A DNA stretch of 62,000 bases, taken from Lingula anatina. Its lineage: Eukaryota; Brachiopoda; Lingulata; Lingulida; Lingulidae. The stretch lies in contig NW_019776057.1 of NCBI RefSeq assembly GCF_001039355.2, positions 431,626 to 493,625 on the forward strand, read 5' to 3'. Positions 1 through 11,200 of the stretch are shown one piece after another; the first letter of the stretch is position 1; each line of letters opens with the position of its first letter. The notes below the pieces were generated by a model. The model made no database searches. It had not been told where the DNA came from and saw only the letters and a list, made by a program, of their open reading frames with translations. The position numbers were made by a program, and so were the translations under genes.

Positions 1-11
1 CCCCCCCCCCC
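1..11. repeat. poly-C run at window edge
   Basis: Eleven C residues open the window. Similar C homopolymers recur at about 2031-2054, 20915-20930 and 55529-55551, so long C runs are a feature of this genome. Such runs are prone to length error in assemblies. Confidence 0.6.
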
Positions 12-199
12 AAGGAAGTCGGTTGTCGAAAACGTCGTTATTGAATTTGCCGGAAAATGCAATCGGCAATCCTCGGCTAATTCCGCAAGCTCCATACTCA
101 CTCGGCTCACCGTCGATTGATTCCTGCGTCATCATATCTCGGCCGTATGACAGACGTCGCCATTTTGGAAGTAGTGCAAACTACTCTAGATACCCGGAT

Positions 200-646
200 G
201 TAAACAATAATAAACATGGCGGCGCCCTGACAGGACATTCAGAACTCCTTCGAACAATATCCTCAGTGTTTCCAGTTGTTTTTCACGTAGTTTGAAGTCT
301 TGATCTTTAAAAAGTGGGCAGTGCATATTCAATACATTCATCGAATGACGCCATATTTGTTAGATCCACGTGTTTTGGGGGAACTATATTGTTTTGATTA
401 CGGTATACATTAGTGATGCGGCGCCGTCCATCCGGGTTCTTGACCTATTCACATATGTTGTGCGTAGGCGACATTTTTTACTGTCATACATCCGAGACTT
501 GTTTCAAGGCGTTCGGAAGATAGCCGGAAATTGTCGAGGAGTTCCGAATGGCTCCATACTGTCATTGTTGACTGCGGAGACATCCGAGTAGTTCCGAGTG
601 CGGAAAATGAGCTTTCTGCGCATGCGTATTATCACCACGTGGAAAA
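200..646 (+). promoter_or_regulatory. Probable housekeeping-type promoter
   Basis: This GC-richer stretch holds three elements typical of TATA-less animal promoters. They are a near-match to the NRF1 site (TGCGCATGCGTA, 617-628), an E-box CACGTG (636-641) and a YY1-like AAAATGGCCGC spanning the start codon at 647. A second YY1-type sequence, AAACATGGCGGC, lies at 212-223. The close order NRF1, E-box, ATG-overlapping YY1 within 40 bases supports a transcript starting near 640 and running to the right. This is an inference from motif matches only, and no transcript evidence is available. Confidence 0.4.
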
Positions 647-946
647 ATGGCCGCTTTGCCGTCAAATTCATCTCTAGCATTAATTTCAAAATACACGACA
701 ATTAAAGTCATAAGAAGAACGGGGGCCGTCGTTTTGGATTGGTTTGCCATTGATATTGGACATGGAGATATCACCCTTTTACAATTATACGAAATGCTGA
801 CCGCGGCCAGCGATCGTCGCCTGGAAAATTTCAGTGACATTCTGTCCAAAGCAGCACATACCAGGTTTTTTTTTTGTAGCGAAAAAAGGGTCGACAAGAG
901 CGTCGTGGTATTTGGTGGACTGAAGGTCGGACAGGCCACCCGATAG
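647..946 (+). CDS. Hypothetical 99-residue protein or first coding exon
   Basis: The frame opens with an ATG embedded in a YY1-like AAAATGGCCGC context and runs 99 codons to TAG at 944-946. The first 74 residues have a protein-like composition (MAALPSNSS start, then a hydrophobic stretch near VVLDWFAIDIGHG and an amphipathic stretch near LLQLYEMLTAAS). After residue 74 the frame crosses a T-run and the remainder looks less convincing. A CAG/GT step at about 869 could be a weak donor, with the remainder then being intron. I do not recognise the family and assign no function. A 125-codon frame on the opposite strand over the same bases is probably a shadow. Confidence 0.4.
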   Translation: MAALPSNSSLALISKYTTIKVIRRTGAVVLDWFAIDIGHGDITLLQLYEMLTAASDRRLENFSDILSKAAHTRFFFCSEKRVDKSVVVFGGLKVGQATR

Positions 947-987
947 TTGGCTGCTACGTGTGAGTCGAAGTAGACAAAATGGCACCG

Positions 988-988
988 N
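988..988. other. Assembly ambiguity (single n)
   Basis: One unresolved base. At the other n in this window (45616) the flanks are duplicated. Here I see no duplication across the join, so it may be a plain low-quality base or a collapsed gap. Features crossing it should be treated with care. Confidence 0.9.
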
Positions 989-1292
989 TGGCCTAATGCA
1001 AATATTAGGAAACAAAACTAAAAAATATTTTTGAAATTGCCATATAATTTACAAAGAATAACAGTATTATTGGGTACGAAATTATCATGGAATTAAGATT
1101 TAAAAAAATGCAGCGAAAGAAAATTTAAGCATGCCTGTCTGTTATTTCAGTCCACTTTCTCTGCTTGGTTGACGCAGTCACAACTGAAGAAAATTTAGCA
1201 AACAAATAATCCTTAAATGAATGTACAAAGTCAACTAGAATCTCATTCTCTGAATTTAAAAAACTAGCATGGCCAAATTCTCAAAAGTTTTC

Positions 1293-1700
1293 TTAGTTTT
1301 TTCTACATGCAGTACTGCTAACAATAAAATGCTTTGCACACATTAATGCATGGTACCCCTTTCTGCATACATACCGTTTTGTAAAAAGAAGGTGGGATGA
1401 CGAATATGTTCTTCTCACATCTACTTGATCATGTGCGAAAGACCCAGCAACAATTGTGTTCCATGTGGCCCTGTCCCCTAGAAATGCATTTACCTCCTTG
1501 AAGTACAACATGTCCACCTGGCCCCTACCAGACCTGTTGTTGTGTACCTTCACTTTTCGGTAGTACTTTGTGAGGTTACGGATCTTGTTCCCTATTAACT
1601 TGATAAGTGGAAAAATGTTTTTCCTTTTGGCTTGAAACTGATAGAAGTGATGAATATTTATAAAAAGTGGGTTTGAGTTTTAAGGTTATGCTGTTTTTTA
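1293..1700 (-). pseudogene. Myb/SANT-like (trihelix) domain fragment, copy A
   Basis: On the minus strand an open frame reads through a segment resembling the second half of a Myb/SANT-like trihelix domain. It has the pattern NKIRNLTKYYRKVK, then NNRSGRG, then LYFKEVNAFLGDRA, which matches the family pattern of a basic helix, an SGxG turn and an aromatic-rich third helix ending in a [LI]LG-type motif. Such domains occur in DNA-binding proteins, often derived from or associated with Harbinger-type transposons. There is no start codon or recognisable N-terminal helix in frame and no obvious splice sites. Two related pieces lie nearby. I read it as a decayed gene or transposon-derived fragment, with family assignment by pattern only. 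Confidence 0.45.
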
Positions 1701-1920
1701 TTTGCTGTTCTTAGCATGTCAGCAACACTGATAAGAGGGCAAGTTCAGTAACTCTCTTCATACCTTCCAATGAACTATCCATGATAACAACAGGTCTAGT
1801 AGTGGCCCTGCCCTCTAGAATAGCATCTAACTCCTTGAAGTACAATATGTCCACCCGGCCCCTACCAGACCTGTTGTTATGGTCTTTCTGTTTTCAGTAG
1901 TGCTTCGTGAGATTATGGAT
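1556..1920. repeat. Segmental duplicate A (partner at 4178-4542)
   Basis: This block of about 365 bases is repeated at 4178-4542 in the same orientation with only scattered differences (offset about 2623). It spans the junction between Myb/SANT-like copies A and B. The near-identity indicates a recent event. Confidence 0.85.
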
Positions 1921-2010
1921 CTTGTTCCGTATTTCTGTTTCAGTATACAGAACACTGAGTTCATCCTGAAAAATGTATGGTTTATCTGGAAAAGCTTCAC
2001 ACATGAGCAC
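1711..2010 (-). pseudogene. Myb/SANT-like domain fragment, copy B, with nonsense codon
   Basis: A minus-strand frame covers a longer part of the same domain. It starts with a helix-like segment (FPDKPYIFQDELSVLYTETE), continues NKIHNLTKHY, then a TGA at 1894-1896, then KQKDHNNRSGRGRV and LYFKELDAILEGRATTRP, and ends at TAA (1711-1713). Only that TGA interrupts the alignment to copy A, where the same codon is CGA (Arg), so it is a point nonsense change. The same TGA is present in copy C near 4519, so the mutation predates the duplication. No function is expected for this copy as it stands. Confidence 0.5.
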
Positions 2011-2022
2011 GCAGTAGTAATA

Positions 2023-2067
2023 CCCCCCTTCCCCCCCCCCCCCACCCCCCCCCCACACACACACACC
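2023..2067. repeat. C-rich / CA simple repeat
   Basis: C homopolymer interrupted by single T and A residues, passing into a short CA run. It interrupts the left side of the Myb/SANT-like remnant. Confidence 0.85.
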
Positions 2068-2459
2068 TCCATGATGTAATCCCTCAGTTTCAAGGCATGT
2101 TTACCAAAAACTAACATAAAACGCTTAAAAAACGCTAAATAAAAACCCACCCATTACATTTAATTTATTTCCTTTCAGATATACATGTAGGTTTATCGCA
2201 GGTGACAAAATTCACAGTGATAACCTACCTTTATTCTTAGCCCTATTTCTCGGAAAACTGTTTTATTTTTGGTGCTTCCTTCCAGTTTTCTTTGTATTTC
2301 ACTTTACAACCATATGGCCAGGAGGGCCTTGACAGCCTCTTCAGACCACAATACTCTTTTGCTGCTACTCATTCTGTCACCCATGGCTGCGAGGATTTCC
2401 TGCGAACGAGGTCACTGTGAATTGCCCACTTGTGTGCGTGCGCTTCATACGTAGACATC

Positions 2460-2630
2460 CGGTCTTGACCGCGATTCAGAGTTAATTTCGATTTAACCCA
2501 GGTCCCGATCTGGGTTTATTTCGACCACGGTTAGGGGTACGTCGTCCGTTCACATTAGAAAAGTTAACCGCGATAGGACCAAGGTTAGGCCTTGACCGTG
2601 GTCGAAAGTTCTAGTGTGAATGGGGTATAT
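2460..2630. mobile_element. Imperfect foldback sequence (MITE-like remnant)
   Basis: At 2548-2625 the arm CGTTCACATTAGAAAAGTT pairs imperfectly with the reverse complement of the right arm, which reads AGTTCTAGTGTGAATGG. To its left a short internal hairpin reads CCCAGGTCCCGATCTGGG. The repeated GACCACGGT and AACCGCG words in both orientations fit a small non-autonomous DNA transposon. No clear target duplication was found, so family and exact limits are unknown. Confidence 0.4.
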
Positions 2631-2639
2631 GTTTCTTTT

Positions 2640-3831
2640 TTTTACCATTTGGGATTGTATCTCTAAATCTTTCATTTGCTTTGTCTTGACCAGTTCTAGT
2701 TTTGTTTAAATCCTGAAGAGATTCTTTGCAAACTTCTATTACTATCTGCAAAGTTTTTTCTTTAATTCACTGTCCTCTAACTTACCCTTCAAAGCGTTAT
2801 TAGTATTTTTCAATAGACAGGACAATTGATTGTGTCATTTGTCTTTTCATCAATTATTGTATGTCTTGCATTATGCAAGATGAAATCTAGAAATATAAAC
2901 ACGAGTGAATAATCTACTCTAAAATTTAAAAGGTAATATCTTTAAAGTGTAAAAAAGTTTTCGTTTGTTTGTTTGCTTGTTTGTTTGTTTAAAAAGACAA
3001 CATCATGTCCTTAACATCACAATTCAGACAGAAATCTAAAAATCCTGATAGACATCAGCAAAAATAAAATATTAAGTTTTGGTTCAACAGCAAAAGGTCT
3101 GTGCACTGCTCTACCATATCATTCCTGTCACACTATTTCCCACTGACATCTGGTTTTGGCTCAGCTAGTTTTTAAGGTCTGATAAAACTTTATCTACTGT
3201 TGAAGTCATCACCAAACATATTATTGACTGATGGTCTAAAGCATGTTTTTTGTTCAATCAAAGTACTATAAAAGAAACATGTAATCTATCAAAGGACAAA
3301 CAATATGGCAAATTACAGCAATGTTGCAAATTTTGATGTAATTTTGGAGAACATTGACATAAAGATTTTTAAAGTACATGATAAGGCAATTATTGAATTC
3401 CCATACAGTCAATATGTTGTTTTGCAGGCCTCAGCCAAAGTCAATAATTATATATAACCCTATAATATTCCATATTGTACACTTTAGATCATATATTCAA
3501 GTATATGGAAACATGCAAATACTTTTAACTGAATTTCAATTTCTTTTTTATTGAACTAATAGAAAGAAAGGGCTCAATTTTCCAATTTTTCATCAAATAC
3601 ATTTAAAGCTGACTATGATATCTGATTTTGAGCACTCCAAACAGTTTTTTAATTTTAAAATGTAATGTGACTAGACCATCCAAGTCATTTACCTAGATAG
3701 ACTAGTCACCTAGTAAAAGGTTTGCCTTTAAAATTTACCACTTAAGTTCAAGAATTTGATTTATATAGATATATTTGAAAAGTTTCACAGACTTACTTAA
3801 ATGACTAGACCTTTGTCTCTGTCTCCATTAC
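2640..3831. other. AT-rich intergenic DNA, no gene seen
   Basis: No reading frame of note on either strand. There is a short GTTT-type simple repeat at about 2963-2990. Nothing else recognisable. Confidence 0.6.
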
Positions 3832-4179
3832 TTTTGTATAGACTCTAGTGTCCAGGGACAAAGCATGTGTCCTGTCAACGTTTACAGTAAATGTATATCC
3901 TATATATTATTGGCAGATAAAATTGTCGTATATTCAGCTACGTGGTATTTAAAATAAACTTTAAATTTTAATTTGTGGGGTCTGTTGTTTATTGCAAATG
4001 AGGAAATAAGTACAAAACTAGAGGATGGTCCATTTATACATTAAGTGTTGCAGCGGCTGGTTTTGTCTTGCTGACCCATTTTGTTACATTGGCCACATTG
4101 GGAGGATTCTTCTTTTGTTAGTCTTTATTTCTGGCAGTAAGGTATTCCTTAACAAAAGAAGCTGGGAAAGATAATAATT
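3832..4179. repeat. Direct repeat B, first copy
   Basis: Repeated at 4543-4890 with offset 711 and very few differences (for example GTGTTGCAG versus GTTTTGCAG, ACATTGGCC versus ACATCGGCC). The copy of block A sits exactly between the two B copies. Confidence 0.9.
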
Positions 4180-4542
4180 TTGGTAGTGCTTTGTGAGGTT
4201 ACGGATCTTGTTCCCTATTAACTTGATAAGTTGAAAAATGTTTTTCCTTTTGGCTTGAAACTGATAGAAGTGATGAATATTTTTAAAAAGTGGGTTTGAG
4301 TTTTAAGGTTATGCTGTTTTTTATTTGCTGTTCTTAGCATGTCAGCAACACTGATAAGAGGGCAAGTTCAGTAACTCTCTTCATACCTTCCAATGAACTA
4401 TCCATAATAACAACAGGTCTGGTAGTGGCCCTGTCAATAGAATAGCATCTAACTCCTTGAAGTACAATATGTCCACCTGGCCCCTACCAGACCTGTTGTT
4501 ATAGTCTTTCTGTTTTCAGTAGTGCTTCATGAGGTTATGGAT
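4178..4542 (-). pseudogene. Myb/SANT-like fragment, copy C, inside duplicate of block A
   Basis: This is the duplicate of 1556-1920. The minus-strand frame again shows the TGA nonsense codon followed by KQKDYNNRSGRGQV and LYFKELDAIL. It then loses the frame where copy B continues with EGRATTRP, because the bases around 4430-4440 differ. It is clearly non-coding and shares its disabling mutation with copy B. Confidence 0.6.
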
Positions 4543-4890
4543 TTTTGTATAGACTCTAGTGTCCAGGGACAAAGCATGTGTCCTGTCAACATTTACAGTA
4601 AATGTATATCCTATATATTATTGGCAGATAAAATTGTCGTATATTCAGCTACGTGGTATTTAAAATAAACTTTAAATTTTAATTTGTGGGGTCTGTTGTT
4701 TATTGCAAATGAGGAAATAAGTACAAAACTAGAGGATGGTCCATTTATACATTAAGTTTTGCAGCGGCTGGTTTTGTCTTGCTGACCCATTTTGTTACAT
4801 CGGCCACATTGGGAGGATTCTTCTTTTGCTAGTCTTTATTTCTGGCAGTAAGGTATTCCTTAACAAAAGAAGCTGGGAAAGATAATAATT
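4543..4890. repeat. Direct repeat B, second copy
   Basis: Second copy of 3832-4179, directly after the inserted A copy. The order B, A', B' could come from unequal exchange or a template-switch event. Confidence 0.9.
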
Positions 4891-5539
4891 GTGCAATAAA
4901 ATTGGAAAGAAAGAGAAAAAAGATGAAGACTTTTCTCACATCAGATTTTCTCGACAGATTTTCTTGACTCTACGCATCCTTCAACAGTTTACCAATATTC
5001 GTATTTGATAGTTTATTTTGATTTGAGAGAAAGAGAGAGAAGACCCTCTACTAAGGCCACAAATTAATTATGTGTATTTTTCTTCAGCACAAGAGATTGT
5101 GTAGTGAAAAATCAGTCTGTAACTCTGGTAGAGGTAGCCTTTGTGTGTGTAATGATATACGAGTTGGGGACAGGGGGTGCAATTTTATAGTACAATTATT
5201 CTATTGAGATTCTCTTTATAATTTGTTCAGTGTGCATGAATATAATATTTACCAGCTGAAAAATAATGTGATAATGTAATGAATTTTTTATTCATTATTC
5301 ATTTTATTCATTAACTACTTGACTGAACCTGATTATTACATGTAGCCCAATTAATCAGTCAAAAAGATATCAAAACCTAAAACTAAAAAGACGAATTCAT
5401 CAATAATTTTACTAATAACATCTGTGCTAGAGGGTTCGTTTCATATACAGCAATTGTGCAAATTTTGAGTCTTAGTTGAGAGTGCCTTTAATCATAAGAT
5501 GGCCTTAGAAATAGAGTAAGACAGGCCTACATTTTGATA
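4891..5539. other. Intergenic, no gene seen
   Basis: AT-rich sequence with a short purine-rich AGAGAAAG patch near 5024-5042. No supported coding sequence or RNA gene. Confidence 0.6.
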
Positions 5540-5544
5540 ATTTC

Positions 5545-5820
5545 CAGGCCTACCCAACTACCAGACTTGGCACATAAGGATCCTGAATTAACTGGTATAT
5601 CGGACCACACTACCCGTTTTCAAGATGTATGTTAGATCGCATTTTGGAGTATCAGTCAGAACACTGACAGGATGAGCCTGCAGTCATCCTACAAAATTTG
5701 TTCTGGGGTATGACATTCCGAAATGTGATCTGACACACACCTTGAAAACGGGTAGTGTGGCCCGATGTACCGGTTAATTCAGGATCCTTATATGCAGAGT
5801 CTGGTAGTTGGGTAGGCCTG
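5545..5820. mobile_element. Foldback MITE with about 110-bp inverted arms and 5-bp target duplication
   Basis: The left arm begins CAGGCCTACCCAACTACCAG. The right arm, read on the other strand, begins identically and stays similar for about 110 bases (shared internal words AAGGATCCTGAATTAAC and CACTACCCGTTTTCAAG). ATTTC flanks both ends (5540-5544 and 5821-5825), giving a 5-bp target-site duplication. There is no transposase, so it is a non-autonomous element. The reading frames inside are by-products of the arms. CAGG..CCTG ends suggest the hAT group, but a 5-bp duplication is shorter than the usual 8. Confidence 0.8.
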
Positions 5821-5825
5821 ATTTC

Positions 5826-7817
5826 TAGTCTTTTAATAACCTTAATACCATTTCTTGCCATTCATTTTAACACCGTCCGAGCCATTGAAAAGTTTTTTGC
5901 TATGACACTAAAACTTCTTAACAGAATTTATATTTGTCACTAAGTCAGAAACTGTTCGAGGACATCTCTGTCATTATCGCCATTTATATATAATTATCGA
6001 AGGCCATTTATAAGGCATGTACAGCAGTCTCAAAGGATGAGGAAGTTTCAAAATAAAGAAAATTATAAATGCTGTCACCAGCCACCATTATTGTTCCTGA
6101 AATAAACAGAGGCAATAATGATCTGTAACTGGTTTTTAATGGCTATGCGGTATATATATATAAACCACTTTCATTAGTATACTATACGTCTAAAATTAAG
6201 TTGACATGCCAAGTCATAAACCAAATTAATTGTTCAGCCAATTGGGACGGCGTCAACGGGCAGCATCTGTACTTAGCAAAAGGAAATATATACACCAACG
6301 TTTTATTTTTTTTTCAAAAGGAATTTAATTTATTCATTTTTAATCTACAAAGTAGTAGATTTATTATTAAAGTATTAAAGGCACAAAAAAATATCGCGTA
6401 AGATTTTTTGATGATTAATAACCTCTTATCCCCTTTAAACATCTCTATGGTATCAAGTTCTATTGGGATGCCAGGGCTATGATAGATTCATCTTTGTATT
6501 ATTGACATCCACTCCACATCTCATTAGTGTTATGTTGAACTTAATGCCAGGCATTGTGCATTCTTAAATAATTCAACAGTAATTATGAAAGCATAAAGTT
6601 TGAAATTAATAAGGTAGCTTTTAGTTCTAAAGCATGAGCTTGATTTACAAAGAGATGGGTTGAAAAGGCCTTGGCTTGAACAAAATCCCAAGTCACAGAC
6701 AATTTTGAATTAAAAATAGATTAATTGCATACCTAATAAAAAAGCAGAACAGAATCTATGGTTAAGAACAACTTTTATTACCTATCTTGCGTATGGCAGA
6801 CTATAAAACTTTTATTCCTTTTTTTTATCTCTGAAGAATTATTTTTGAGAATTCTGCGCTTCTTACATGACTTTGAGAGAAATAATTCAGGCAAATAGTT
6901 GAGATCCTAGGTATTAATAAGTTTACAGATCAGTTGGGTGCAGAAAACTCAGGTGCTACAGATAAAGAAAAATGCCCGTGTTCTTAGGTATTAAAATACT
7001 TACTTAGTAAAGTGTGGAAAATTCAGGTTAAACAGGTAAGAGAAAGTGGTTGTGATCTTTAGCATCAATAAGATAACTGTCATAATATTGCAGATGTGGA
7101 AAAATGTGGGAAAAATGCTTGTGATATTCCAGATATTTATTTATTTAATTACCACCTAAGGATGAAAGAAATAAAAAAAAAACATGAACATAGTATCTAA
7201 CACACACAAAAAAATATTCTTATATATGGTCAGGCTGAAATCTAACACGATGAGTAAAAATAAAATAAATTTTCAATGAGAGAGAATCATATGAATACAT
7301 AAAATTTCAAGCATTTTTCCTAAACTGTTGTGCACAAGTTATCATGTAATTGGTTCAACTAATGAGTGCGTTTTATGATGTACACATGAAAATGGACTAA
7401 AATGCTATGAAATTATATGCCCATGGGACCGACATGCAGCTAAATATCCCGTGTGGGGGAAAAAAAAGAAAGAAATTATCATTTTGTAATCTTCTGTATG
7501 CAAGATGAGGGATGTAATTTATCTATTTATAATTTTAAAATGTCTGTGACTTGGGATTTTCAACCCCCTAGGCAGGACTGAAATGTCATGTAAAATTATA
7601 TGACAAGATAATTAATTCAAACAACTTTCTCCATTCTTTATTGTCAAAAGGCTCATCAGGGGCACACAATTTTTATCTTTAGTTTTATATGTCTGTCCAT
7701 TTGACAGCATTGCTACCTTGTTTTTATTTATTGTTGGTTAGATATTCTTTGGATTACTGCCACTACACAGCAGACTAGAACCAAACATTTTTTCAATAAA
7801 CATGTGTGCCAATGTGT
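5826..7817. other. AT-rich intergenic DNA, no gene seen
   Basis: Only short chance frames. Mostly A/T-rich sequence with scattered homopolymers. No splice-bounded exon recognised. Confidence 0.55.
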
Positions 7818-7980
7818 CAGGGGCGGATCCAGAGATATTTTCTGACAGTCTTCCATCTTTGTTGATCCATCCTCCATTTTTGACCGTCTTCCGACAGAAA
7901 AAATTGGATACCTGTCAATGTAAACTTGAAAATCTGACCGTCTTCTAGAAGACCCAGAAGACGGCCTAAATCCGCCCCTG
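7818..7980. mobile_element. Short hAT-like MITE (CAGGGGCGGAT termini)
   Basis: Terminal inverted repeats: CAGGGGCGGATCC at the left, and the right end read in reverse as CAGGGGCGGATTT. The element is 163 bp. AATGT occurs just outside both ends, an imperfect target duplication. The GGGGCGGAT-type terminus is widespread in non-autonomous elements of marine invertebrates. It lies just downstream of the MNAT1 stop codon (minus strand), so it may fall in the 3' UTR or 3' flank. Confidence 0.7.
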
Positions 7981-8292
7981 AATGTTTACAATGTACTCGT
8001 CTCCTACTGTTGTAGCATTTACTTTCAAAGACTGAGAAAGTCCTTTTTGCACATTTATGTCTTCTTGGTGAGTTAACATTTAACTCAAAAACTACAAGTT
8101 TGGCTCCTAATACTGCTACAAACAAAACGAACAATTATAATAGAAGGAAACTGTCTTATATAAATATATTGACAAAAAATGAACTGTTATCAACATAAGG
8201 TGTAAACTTGAAGTCTGCATTTTTCATTGGCGCCATTTTCAATTTCCTAACTTCATGCAACATTTTAGTAGCATCTGTCACGAAAGTGAAGA

Positions 8293-11200
8293 TCATCCAA
8301 TGTCCATGTCAGCATGACTGTCACTACTACTTGAACTGGGCGCAGGAGATGGAGAGACATCACACTGGAAGAAAAGTCCACAGAGTGCCTCCTGGAGCGC
8401 CCTCTGGCAGCTGTATATGGCCTGGAAGCCACCTGCTTGCTGGGTGCTTGATGCTTGTGGAACATTTGCCAGGTATCTTAAAATATAAATATCAAGGTTG
8501 ACAAGCAATATGTTTGTGCAGTGTTTTATCTTCAATAAACTTTAAATTTGGCAAACAGCCTGGACCATACACTAAAAGCTTAAATATATCTACATTATGA
8601 ACCTAAAGGACTTGCTATTGAATCCATCAGCATAAAAGCTAGTGCACACACAATCAATTTACACATTATATATTTTTATTTTTATAGCCTAAAAAATTAA
8701 GCAAAACATGTTGATCACTCCCACACCCAAAACACAAAAGTAAGGTATAAACTGAAATGAACTGATGAAGCAACTTCATCATTAGCCCACTTACCCTGTA
8801 TGTTCCAAGTCTGGTACTGGTGGACCACAGGTATCCATGACTAGCGGGGTGTAACTGTACAGAATACCCTCAACCTTGGGTATGGGAACAAACACATTGT
8901 GGTGACCATGACCCTACAAAAAACAAACAAAGAAAGGAACTGAGATTTTAAAAAATATATGACAAATATTAACATAAATGTGTGTATCCTTCTATGGAAA
9001 AAATGACAAAATTGTCAGAAGAAGATTAACATATTGTATGTTTATTCCTCAATACAGGATAGAAAGGAAAACCTAATAACATAATTCATCCACTAAGTAC
9101 CACAACAACAAAAAAAGCACCACTTGACTTTGTTCCAGCAAGCTAAAAAACGTAACAAAACTTACAAAAGCATGCCACATAAATTAATTATGATACTCTT
9201 TAAGACCATATTGCATCACTAAACAATTCTTTCTAAAGATCAAAGGATGTTTTCTATCAACCTGCACACAAGTATCTAAACTTTGCACAATGCCAGACAG
9301 AACAATAAAATCAAATGAGTGAAGTGAGGAACTGATATTAATGTGACATTACCACTTTGATGCCAGTAGAGAAAGCTGTGGCTGCTTGTTTTGGTATGTT
9401 CTTAGATTCCTCTGCCCTTGTTATTGCTGTGTGCTCCTTGTGACTTGCAATGATCATGGAGGCAGGCATGTCAGAAAACATCTGAAAATAATAACAACAT
9501 ATTTAAGTCTTCCTGTCTAAGGTCTAACTGAAATTGATTAAAATTTGTACAAAACAAGCAAAGAATTTCATCATATATACAGGTAATTTATATAAATGGT
9601 CTATAGAAATAATGATGAGATAGTATTGTTCTTGACCTAGAGAATTATAATAAGAGTCATACACTACATTTCAAATGATTAAGGTGGTGGATGGAAAGTT
9701 AACATGCCTCCCAATATTTAGTCTCTAAATCAAAAATAGCCCTGTTTGAATACTATAAATGAATTCCCCTTTTTTAACAGAGAAAGATGTCTTATGTCTA
9801 GCAAGACTTTATTAAAGATAACATTCTTGTAAGAGAGAAAACTTTATATATGGACATGTCACCCAGAAAGGCCCACAGATCTGCTGAGATTAACTCAGGA
9901 TAGAGAAGGTAACTGAATCTTCTATCATGGTTAGCAAGGCACTAGATGATGATGAAGATGATGATGATGATGATGATGCTTTATAAGTCCTTAGATTACC
10001 AGCCTACTTGTAACACACCCACCTACCAAATCATCTATTAAAGATTCTTTATCTTTCTTCTTCTTCCTCTTTTCCTCCACCTCCTCCAGAAGTTGCTGTT
10101 GTTTTCTGGCCTCTGCCTCCACTCTCTCATGTTCCAAGTAATACTCTATTAACTCTTCATCTTTGCTCTGCAAACAAAGTGAAAGCGATAAATGTTAAGT
10201 TTGTTTCCTTGTATGTTAGTTCATTATTATTAATATTATTAATACTAATACAATTATTAATGACAGCCAAGTATAATTATTTATCCCAACTCCAACAGAC
10301 ATTGTTAGATCAAAAACTACTCTCCATGATTTAATCAAAGTAAATTTTGAGCATTTAAATGGTGGCAAACATATCATATGTTTATGACACAAAATAGTAA
10401 AATAAATTACAACATGAAAATAAAAAATAAATTAATCTGAGAACCTACCAGCTTTGACCTGTTCTTTGTGATGCTTTCTCTGTTTACTTTCTTATATTGC
10501 TCTATCTTTCTTTTGGTTGCCTCTGTATCTACACCATTGACTAGATTAAATACTAAAGGATCAGAAAGAATGCAGAAATTAGAAATCTACACTCACTAAA
10601 AGCCAATAATGTTTAATAAAAATTATGATTCAAATATAAAAAAGTCATCTTGATATCAAATGTACAACTTTAACTTTCACAATCTTAGTTGCCATTTGTA
10701 CAAGGACAGCAAAAGAATGGAAGACCATTGGAAACAATAATATATCATCACAAAACATTTTACAATACATTCAGTACTGAATGAGCAGGCAATATACAGA
10801 AGCAAAAGCATTTTCCTAATACAGGGTTTTGATTACCATGTCCTTCCCCAAGGGTAGAATATCCTTTGACCACACCCTCCTTTTCCAACCACTAAGTTGT
10901 GATGAATAATGACCAAAAATATTCATCAGCTTGGTATTATAGGATAGATATACTCTAAAGACTTATATGTACACAAGCATAACTTTTTATAAAGTCAAAA
11001 TGTCCCAGTAGATAACTGCCAGATTAGCTAGCTTAAATGTCTGTCCCACCTACTAAAAGCTGTAAGGGGGTAATTAACTACCATGCACGCTCGGCTGACA
11101 GCAATTTAGTGTGAACCCCCAGGGAGTTAGGTCGATCTAGATGGATTGATCCAAATCTATAGGAATGCACTCTTACTTATTGTTTCTATTTCCTCAAGGT

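Noticed and set aside
562-939. 125-codon minus-strand frame opposite the 647-946 frame
   Set aside because: The plus strand has the promoter motifs and the ATG context; the minus frame has neither.
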